Shown here piece after piece: positions 7,432 through 10,983 of a DNA stretch of 10,983 nt (within the stretch, counting starts at the first letter, position 1; each line of letters opens with the position of its first letter). The position numbers were made by a program, and so were the translations under genes. The stretch is from Desulfobacterales bacterium (GTDB lineage Bacteria > Desulfobacterota > Desulfobacteria > Desulfobacterales > ETH-SRB1): NCBI GenBank assembly GCA_030017395.1, contig JASEIZ010000049.1, positions 1-10,983 of the forward strand, written 5' to 3'. The notes under the pieces are model-generated. The model did no database searches, was not told where the DNA came from, and saw only the letters and a program-made list of their open reading frames with translations.

Positions 7432-7615
7432 TGATCTTATCCTCAGCTTTCACCAGATGCGATACTTGGTTTATCATTCCACGAACCGAAGGTATATTTT
7501 TAAGCTCAACGGTTTTGTTGAGTTTTGTCAATCCCATTCCTCGCAAAACTCTGCGGTGCTTTTCGGGCCTTCCAATCATGCTCTTAACAAGAGTTATTTT
7601 CAATATGCCAGGCAT
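7418..7615 (-). CDS. rpmD: 50S ribosomal protein L30
   Basis: L30 is a small large-subunit protein. The 65 residues begin MPGILKITLVKSMIGRPEKH and contain RGMGLTKLNKTVELKNIPS and the helix RGMINQVSHLVK, as in the bacterial family of about 60 residues. The last residues (AEDKINEAK) overlap the start of rplO. The position between rpsE and rplO is standard for the spc operon. Confidence 0.97.
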   Translation of the reverse strand: MPGILKITLVKSMIGRPEKHRRVLRGMGLTKLNKTVELKNIPSVRGMINQVSHLVKAEDKINEAK

Positions 7616-7632
7616 TTACCATTCCTTAAGAT

Positions 7633-8127
7633 TTATAGGTCTTGCACAGCTATGCCGCGCCTTAAAGCTACCTGTTCACGACTTTGAAGCTGTTGAAGCC
7701 CGGCAACAGTAGCTTTAACCAAATTATGAGGGTTATGTGATCCCAAACACTTTGTCAGAATATTTTGAACTCCCACAGCTTCAAGCACAGCTCTGACAGC
7801 ACCACCAGCAATAACTCCGGTACCCATGGAAGCAGGCTTTAATAAAACCCTTCCTGCGCCAAATTTACCGATAATTTCATAGGGAATTGTGCTGTTAACC
7901 AAAGGCACTTTCCTCATGCTCCTTTTTGCCTTTTCTACTCCTTTACGAATCGCTTCGGGCACCTCTCCTGCTTTTCCTAGTCCAAACCCTACACTTCCCT
8001 TGCCGTCGCCGACTACAACTATAGCGCTAAAACTGAATCTTCTGCCACCCTTGACGACTTTTACCACGCGGTTAATATGAACTACCTTGTCAATTAATTG
8101 ATTCTCTACTACATCCTGTTTAATCAA
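7633..8127 (-). CDS. rpsE: 30S ribosomal protein S5, TTG start
   Basis: S5 works with S4 and S12 in decoding accuracy and mRNA unwinding at the entry tunnel. The 164 residues hold the N-terminal double-stranded-RNA-binding-like domain, with KGGRRFSFSAIVVVGDGKG near 26-44 and GLGKAGEVPEAIRKGVEKA just after. The C-terminal domain has GAGRVLLKPASMGTGVIAG and GSHNPHNLVKAT. The start is TTG at 8125-8127, giving MIKQDVVENQLIDKVVHINRV, with a GAGGGGG box 8 bases upstream. No ATG is available at a suitable place near the conserved N-terminus. Confidence 0.97.
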   Translation of the reverse strand: MIKQDVVENQLIDKVVHINRVVKVVKGGRRFSFSAIVVVGDGKGSVGFGLGKAGEVPEAIRKGVEKAKRSMRKVPLVNSTIPYEIIGKFGAGRVLLKPASMGTGVIAGGAVRAVLEAVGVQNILTKCLGSHNPHNLVKATVAGLQQLQSREQVALRRGIAVQDL

Positions 8128-8135
8128 GAAATCCG

Positions 8136-8142
8136 CCCCCTC
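8136..8142 (-). promoter_or_regulatory. Ribosome binding site GAGGGGG that fixes the TTG start of rpsE
   Basis: The minus strand reads GAGGGGG, then 8 bases, then TTG. It is the only good purine-rich box in the 33-base gap between rplR and rpsE, and it supports the non-ATG start. Confidence 0.75.
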
Positions 8143-8160
8143 TATTCTTCATAAAATCGA

Positions 8161-8538
8161 CTAAAAATTCAAACCAGATTCTCGCGCACCATCAGAAACA
8201 GCCTTGACCCGCCCGTGAAATAAAAAACCATTTCTGTCAAACACCACTTTCTGAATCCCTTTTTCGGCAGCACGCTCTGCTATAAGTTTCCCAACATAAG
8301 TTGCTGCAACAACCTTCCCCTTGCTTGATTCAGCCGCAAAATGCTCTTTTACATCCTTTTCAACAGTTGATGCGGCAACAATAGTATGTCCGGTTGTATC
8401 ATCAATTATCTGCGCATAAATATGCTTTGCACTTCGAAATACACTCAATCTCGGTCGCTGCGTAGAACCAACCAGATTCTTTCTGATCCTTTTCTTTCTC
8501 TTTAAACGCGCATGCTTTTTTATATTTAACGAACCCAT
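8161..8538 (-). CDS. rplR: 50S ribosomal protein L18
   Basis: L18 binds 5S rRNA together with L5 and L25 in the central protuberance. The 125 residues contain the basic N-terminus KKHARLKRKKRIRKN, the core RPRLSVFRSAKHIYAQIIDD at about 28-47 and the C-terminal VVFDRNGFLFHGRVKAVSDGARESGL signature region. It is the first gene of this cluster; the usual upstream neighbour rplF is absent. An in-frame TAA three codons before the ATG at 8536-8538 excludes an upstream start. The ribosome binding site is poor: GAGG directly abuts the ATG and the next candidate (AAGG) is 12 bases away. Confidence 0.97.
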   Translation of the reverse strand: MGSLNIKKHARLKRKKRIRKNLVGSTQRPRLSVFRSAKHIYAQIIDDTTGHTIVAASTVEKDVKEHFAAESSKGKVVAATYVGKLIAERAAEKGIQKVVFDRNGFLFHGRVKAVSDGARESGLNF

Positions 8539-8622
8539 CCTCTTTTACATCCTTATCACTAAAGTATTGCCTGAACGAAAACCAAAATAAGAAACACAAA
8601 ATCCAAAAAAACATACAATGAA

Positions 8623-8651
8623 CTTATAAAACCCTAAATTTCAAGCATCAA
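8623..8651 (-). promoter_or_regulatory. Candidate sigma-70 promoter for the rplR-rplQ operon
   Basis: On the minus strand TTGATG (8646-8651) and TATAAG (8623-8628) are separated by exactly 17 bases. Transcription would start near 8616 and leave a leader of roughly 75-80 bases before rplR. It is the best promoter-like pair in the spacer, and a promoter is expected here because the operon is cut off from its usual upstream genes. The spacer is very AT-rich, so a chance match is possible. Confidence 0.4.
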
Positions 8652-8746
8652 ATTACAAATAAATCCCAAATTTCAATATTCAATGACCAAAACATATACG
8701 AGTTTGGGATTTTGAATTTTGGTCATTGTAATTTATTTGATATTTG
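8649..8746. repeat. Imperfect palindromic AT-rich repeat, about 98 bases
   Basis: Outer arms of 16 bases (8649-8664 and 8731-8746) are inverted copies with 14 matches. Inside lies a perfect 12-base inverted pair, CAATGACCAAAA (8681-8692) and TTTTGGTCATTG (8717-8728), with a 24-base loop. A third inverted pair, AATCCCAAA (8662-8670) and TTTGGGATT (8703-8711), crosses the second one. The element fills much of the spacer between pdxA and rplR. It encodes nothing. It resembles a small non-autonomous palindromic repeat, and no transposase or target duplication is visible. A run of T expected of an intrinsic terminator is not evident on either side. Confidence 0.6.
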
Positions 8747-8803
8747 TTATTTGTTGTTTCAGAAAAGGAAATTCCTATACAATTGAATTAATACTATAGG
8801 GAA

Positions 8804-8840
8804 TCAACCTCTGAACCCTGAACCTTTAAACCTTTGAACC
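8804..8840. repeat. Degenerate tandem GAACC repeat overlapping the 3' end of pdxA
   Basis: The plus strand reads as successive 6-8 base units ending in AACC: TCAACC (8804-8809), CTGAACC (8811-8817), CTGAACC (8818-8824), TTTAAACC (8825-8832) and TTTGAACC (8833-8840). The minus-strand stop codon of pdxA lies in the first unit and about eleven final codons lie in the rest. Confidence 0.65.
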
Positions 8841-9835
8841 TTAACGGCCTGGTGTGTTGCCATATTTATTGCGGCAATAAGACTGCCCGGATCTGCTTTG
8901 CCGGTTCCGGCAATATCATAAGCCGTCCCATGGTCAACAGAGGTTCTTATTATAGGAAGGCCAAGAGTCGTATTAACACCATCGGTAAAATGTATCATCT
9001 TAAAAGGAATCAGCCCCTGATCATGATACATGCATACTACGGCATCGTAATCACCTTTTGCAGCATGATAAAATATTGTATCGGGCGGAAAAGGCCCTGA
9101 AACATCAATTCCTTGCTTTCTTGAGAAATTGACGGCCGGAATAATAATATTTTCTTCTTCGTTTCCGAACATGCCCCTTTCCCCGGCATGTGGATTCAAC
9201 CCTGCAACAGCAATATGCGGTTTTTCAAGTCCAAAACGTTCATATAGCGCATCGTGGGCTATCGATATTGTTTGCACTATTTTTTCCATAGAAAGAATCG
9301 AGGGAACATCCTTTAAGGGAACATGGATGGTCACAAGGATCACGCGAAGTTTATCGCCTGCAAGCATCATGGCAAAATTATCGGTTCTGGTGCGCTCGGC
9401 AAGAAGCTCGGTATGCCCGTTATAAGCATAACCTGCGATCCGCATGGCCATCTTGTTTATCGGGCAGGTAACAATAGCCGTTATGCTGCCGCAAGCCGCC
9501 ATATCTATCGCCCTTATTATATAGCCCACCATTGCCTTGCCTGTCTGCGCCGTAGGCTTTCCCCAATATGTGTTTTCAGGATCGCACTTGGAAACAGTTA
9601 AAAGATCGATAAAGCCGCATTCATATCGGCCGGAATCAGGTGTGTCCGTTGTCCTGATATGAAGACTGCTCTTAGTGCATTTTTTTGCCGCCTCCAGCCT
9701 CTGAGCGTCTCCGATCACAAAGGGCCTGCACGCTTTATAAACAGCGGGCTCGCAAAGAGCTGTCAGGATAATCTCAGGGCCGATGCCTACAGGATCACCC
9801 ATTGTAATGCCGATAATCGGCCTGTAATTTTTCAT
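8804..9835 (-). CDS. pdxA: 4-hydroxythreonine-4-phosphate dehydrogenase
   Basis: PdxA oxidises 4-phosphohydroxy-L-threonine with NAD+ in the DXP-dependent route to pyridoxal phosphate; the product decarboxylates and is used by PdxJ. The protein is 343 residues and begins with the family motif GITMGDPVGIGPE at 9-21. H141 in NGHTE is in the substrate region. The three metal-binding histidines correspond to H171 (THVPL region), H216 (GLNPHAGE) and H271 (MYHDQG). DHGTAYDIAGTGKADPGS near 301-318 is also typical. The related 4-phosphoerythronate/threonate dehydrogenases of the PdxA2 type cannot be fully excluded. The ATG at 9833-9835 has no clear Shine-Dalgarno box, but an in-frame stop a few codons upstream leaves no better start. 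The last residues, QRFKGSGFRG, are encoded by a GAACC repeat and are probably not part of the ancestral protein. Confidence 0.95.
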   Translation of the reverse strand: MKNYRPIIGITMGDPVGIGPEIILTALCEPAVYKACRPFVIGDAQRLEAAKKCTKSSLHIRTTDTPDSGRYECGFIDLLTVSKCDPENTYWGKPTAQTGKAMVGYIIRAIDMAACGSITAIVTCPINKMAMRIAGYAYNGHTELLAERTRTDNFAMMLAGDKLRVILVTIHVPLKDVPSILSMEKIVQTISIAHDALYERFGLEKPHIAVAGLNPHAGERGMFGNEEENIIIPAVNFSRKQGIDVSGPFPPDTIFYHAAKGDYDAVVCMYHDQGLIPFKMIHFTDGVNTTLGLPIIRTSVDHGTAYDIAGTGKADPGSLIAAINMATHQAVKVQRFKGSGFRG

Positions 9836-9895
9836 AAGGATAACTTCGGTGGTTTAAAATAAAAGAGAATATATCAAACACAAATCACGTGCCGC

Positions 9896-10639
9896 TTATC
9901 TCATGTTTCGAATTCGCACCTCAATCCCCTTTCGATCTTGAAGCAATTTCATAAGGTTCGAGGTATCTGTGTCGCCAAAATGATAGGGGTATAAAATTTT
10001 TGGCTGAAACGCGGTCGCAGCATCGACGACCATCTCAGGTGTCATCGTATACGGCAGGTTCATTGGCAAAAAGGCGCAGTCGATCTCTCGCAGTGATTTC
10101 ATTTCAGGAATGTTTTCCGTATCCCCTGCAACATACACCCGCTTATCCCCAAAGGTGATGATGTACCCGTTCCCCACACCTTTGGGATGAAAGGGTTGTC
10201 CGTTATCGCGCTTATGGATGAGATTATAAGCCGGAATCGCTTCTATTTTCAATCCGCTTACGGTTTGGACATCTCCGTTTTTCATAATAATTCCGTTTTT
10301 TACCTGTTTTGAACAGGGTTCGGTTAATACCACCTTTGTTTTTTCAGTCCGTACAAGTTCCAGCGCTTTCAAGTCCAAGTGGTCGCGGTGCTCATGGGTA
10401 ATCAAGACAATATCCGCTTTCGGGAACTTCGCAAAATCTGCGACGTTAGTGTATGGGTCAACATGGATAATCTTGGTGCCGAAAGTAAACATCAGGGTCC
10501 CATGGCCGATAAATGTGATCTTTAAATCATCGGCAGATGTTTTTATGATATCTGTTTCATATGGTTCTTTGGCGAGCGCTGAAGCTGAAAACATTAAAGT
10601 AATGCTGAGAAACAAAATTAAAAAGCATATTTTACCCAT
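9896..10639 (-). CDS. Exported metallo-beta-lactamase-fold hydrolase (UlaG/UPF0173-like)
   Basis: This is a 247-residue metal-dependent hydrolase. It begins with a signal peptide: MGKICFLILFLSITLMFSASALA, with likely cleavage after A23 (SASALA, then K). No lipobox cysteine is present, so a soluble periplasmic protein is likely. The metal motif HEHRDH is at 82-87, preceded by FIGHGTLMF at 43-51 and HVDPY at 59-63. Other likely ligands are D173 in VAGDTE and H220 in YPYHFGDT. This pattern belongs to the Lactamase_B_3 branch that includes UPF0173 proteins and UlaG-type lactonases; the substrate cannot be read from the sequence. A start nine codons upstream is in frame, but an AAGGAGGT box 6 bases before 10639 and the clean signal peptide favour this one. 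The gene lies 60 bases upstream of pdxA on the same strand, and a shared transcript is possible. Confidence 0.88.
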   Translation of the reverse strand: MGKICFLILFLSITLMFSASALAKEPYETDIIKTSADDLKITFIGHGTLMFTFGTKIIHVDPYTNVADFAKFPKADIVLITHEHRDHLDLKALELVRTEKTKVVLTEPCSKQVKNGIIMKNGDVQTVSGLKIEAIPAYNLIHKRDNGQPFHPKGVGNGYIITFGDKRVYVAGDTENIPEMKSLREIDCAFLPMNLPYTMTPEMVVDAATAFQPKILYPYHFGDTDTSNLMKLLQDRKGIEVRIRNMR

Positions 10640-10645
10640 TGTCAC

Positions 10646-10653
10646 ACCTCCTT
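10646..10653 (-). promoter_or_regulatory. Strong ribosome binding site AAGGAGGT that fixes the start of the exported hydrolase
   Basis: The minus strand reads AAGGAGGT, then GTGACA, then ATG. This is a near-perfect anti-16S match at ideal spacing. It places the start at 10639 rather than at the upstream in-frame ATG at 10666, whose extra residues (MGGFEGGVT) would disturb the signal peptide. Confidence 0.85.
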
Positions 10654-10848
10654 CGAAACCGCCCATTCATGCCTGCAAAAACCCTTTTCCGGCAAACACC
10701 GGCGCCTTCAGCAGCCAGCATTTAATTTTGCCACAAAGAACATTGTTCGATATTTTAACAAAACAACAACACGATATTTGTATTCCGGCTTAACATGAAC
10801 TTGATTTTTCCAGTCTTTCATGACGGCTTTTCCTTATAATAAATCGGT

Positions 10849-10921
10849 CAACCTATTAAATGGCTTGGCTGGAACAAAAAAGACGACTGTCACAAAAGGT
10901 AAAAATGGCGATAATAGGTTG
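10849..10921 (+). repeat. Long-range inverted repeat, 10 perfect base pairs
   Basis: CAACCTATTA (10849-10858) and TAATAGGTTG (10912-10921) are perfect inverted copies with 53 bases between them. In RNA the stem can be lengthened by a G-U, a G-C and another G-U pair on the outside, to 13 pairs. The left arm starts about 8 bases after a TATAAT sequence. Confidence 0.5.
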
Positions 10922-10925
10922 GCTT

Positions 10926-10945
10926 AATCGGATAACTATCTGATT
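10926..10945 (+). repeat. Hairpin with 8-pair stem and 4-base loop
   Basis: AATCGGAT (10926-10933), loop AACT, then ATCTGATT (10938-10945) gives eight consecutive pairs with one G-U. It lies between the long-range inverted repeat and the tRNA-like hairpin at the window edge. Confidence 0.45.
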
Positions 10946-10954
10946 TTATTTGGT

Positions 10955-10983
10955 GGGCCGTGTTGGTTCGATTCCAACACGGC
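10955..10983 (+). other. tRNA-like acceptor plus T-arm hairpin, cut by the window end
   Basis: GGGCCGT (10955-10961) is followed directly by the 5-base stem GTTGG, the 7-base loop TTCGATT and the stem CCAAC (10974-10978), then ACGGC up to the last base. The T-arm consensus GGTTCRANNCC is perfect, and the 7+5+7+5 geometry equals a tRNA acceptor stem stacked on a T arm. At least 10 pairs are continuous within the window (GCCGTGTTGG with CCAACACGGC). No D arm or anticodon arm lies between the acceptor-like strand and the T arm, and I could not fold the upstream bases into a cloverleaf. It could be a tRNA-derived remnant or attachment site, a tRNA-like RNA, or a chance palindrome. Confidence 0.45.

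Larger units (their letters stand above)
10640..10983. other. Non-coding stretch upstream of the exported hydrolase
   Basis: No reading frame here looks like a conserved protein. Nearest the hydrolase gene it must contain that gene's leader and promoter, but I could not pick out a convincing -35/-10 pair on the minus strand. On the plus strand a perfect TATAAT stands at 10835-10840 without a good -35 partner. Downstream of it, from about 10846 to the window end, three base-paired elements follow each other. Confidence 0.6.

Noticed and set aside
8402..8614. 70-codon minus-strand frame overlapping the start of rplR
   Set aside because: Most of it is rplR in another frame, its hydrophobic start comes from the AT-rich spacer, and rplR fully explains the region.
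8681..8728. Intrinsic terminator after pdxA
   Set aside because: The 12-pair stem is AT-rich with a 24-base loop and is not followed by a T run on the minus strand, so it fits a repeat better than a terminator.
10449..10793. 114-codon plus-strand frame over the exported hydrolase and its upstream region
   Set aside because: It is antisense to the signal-peptide gene for half its length, and the rest has no protein-like features.
10905..10983. Complete tRNA gene at the right edge
   Set aside because: The T arm is perfect, but no upstream 7-base strand other than the one directly abutting it pairs with the acceptor side, and no anticodon stem can be folded. A canonical cloverleaf is not supported.
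10847..10983. tmRNA
   Set aside because: It is far too short, with no tag reading frame ending in ALAA-like residues and no matching 5' acceptor half.
1..10983. CRISPR array, insertion sequence or defence genes
   Set aside because: There are no regularly spaced identical repeats, transposase or integrase motifs, and no nuclease or toxin-antitoxin gene was found in any frame.

Overview
The window is dominated by a minus-strand ribosomal-protein cluster, the distal spc operon plus the alpha operon. Read 5'->3' on the minus strand it runs rplR, rpsE, rpmD, rplO, secY, map, infA, rpmJ, rpsM, rpsK, rpsD, rpoA, rplQ (8538 down to 1404). The base composition is AT-leaning, the order secY-map-infA-rpmJ lacks adk, and the spacers carry degenerate GAACC-type and AT-rich palindromic repeats. 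Together these suggest a Gram-negative anaerobe of the Desulfobacterota (former Deltaproteobacteria). That placement is inference from gene order and protein flavour; no rRNA is present to prove it.

Left part (1-1407, plus strand): the C-terminal end of an unrecognised protein is followed 3 bases later by a divergent RNase Z-like metallo-beta-lactamase-fold protein. That gene converges on rplQ, and the two stop codons share a TTAA palindrome, so there is no room for a terminator between them.

Central part (1404-8538, minus strand): 13 genes are tightly packed, with overlaps at rplO/secY and rpmD/rplO. They encode ribosomal proteins L18, S5, L30, L15, L36, S13, S11, S4 and L17, the SecY translocon channel, methionine aminopeptidase, initiation factor IF-1 and the RNA polymerase alpha subunit. 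Three small-subunit genes (rpsE, rpsM, rpsD) start with TTG behind purine-rich ribosome binding sites. L17 has a charged C-terminal tail of about 60 residues.

Right part (8539-10983): the canonical upstream neighbour rplF is absent. In front of rplR lies a 265-base AT-rich spacer with a plausible sigma-70 promoter and a roughly 98-base imperfect palindrome. It is followed by pdxA, whose last codons and stop are written in a degenerate GAACC repeat, and by a gene for an exported metallo-beta-lactamase-fold hydrolase. The last 344 bases have no convincing protein gene. They hold a long-range inverted repeat, a small hairpin and, at the very edge, a perfect hairpin with the geometry of a tRNA acceptor stem plus T arm but no D or anticodon arm.

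Most of the window is ordinary, highly conserved machinery. The points worth a second look are the break of the spc operon at a repeat-rich junction, the repeat-encoded PdxA tail, the TTG start codons, the L17 tail and the structured, tRNA-like right edge. I see no defence system, mobile element gene or CRISPR array.
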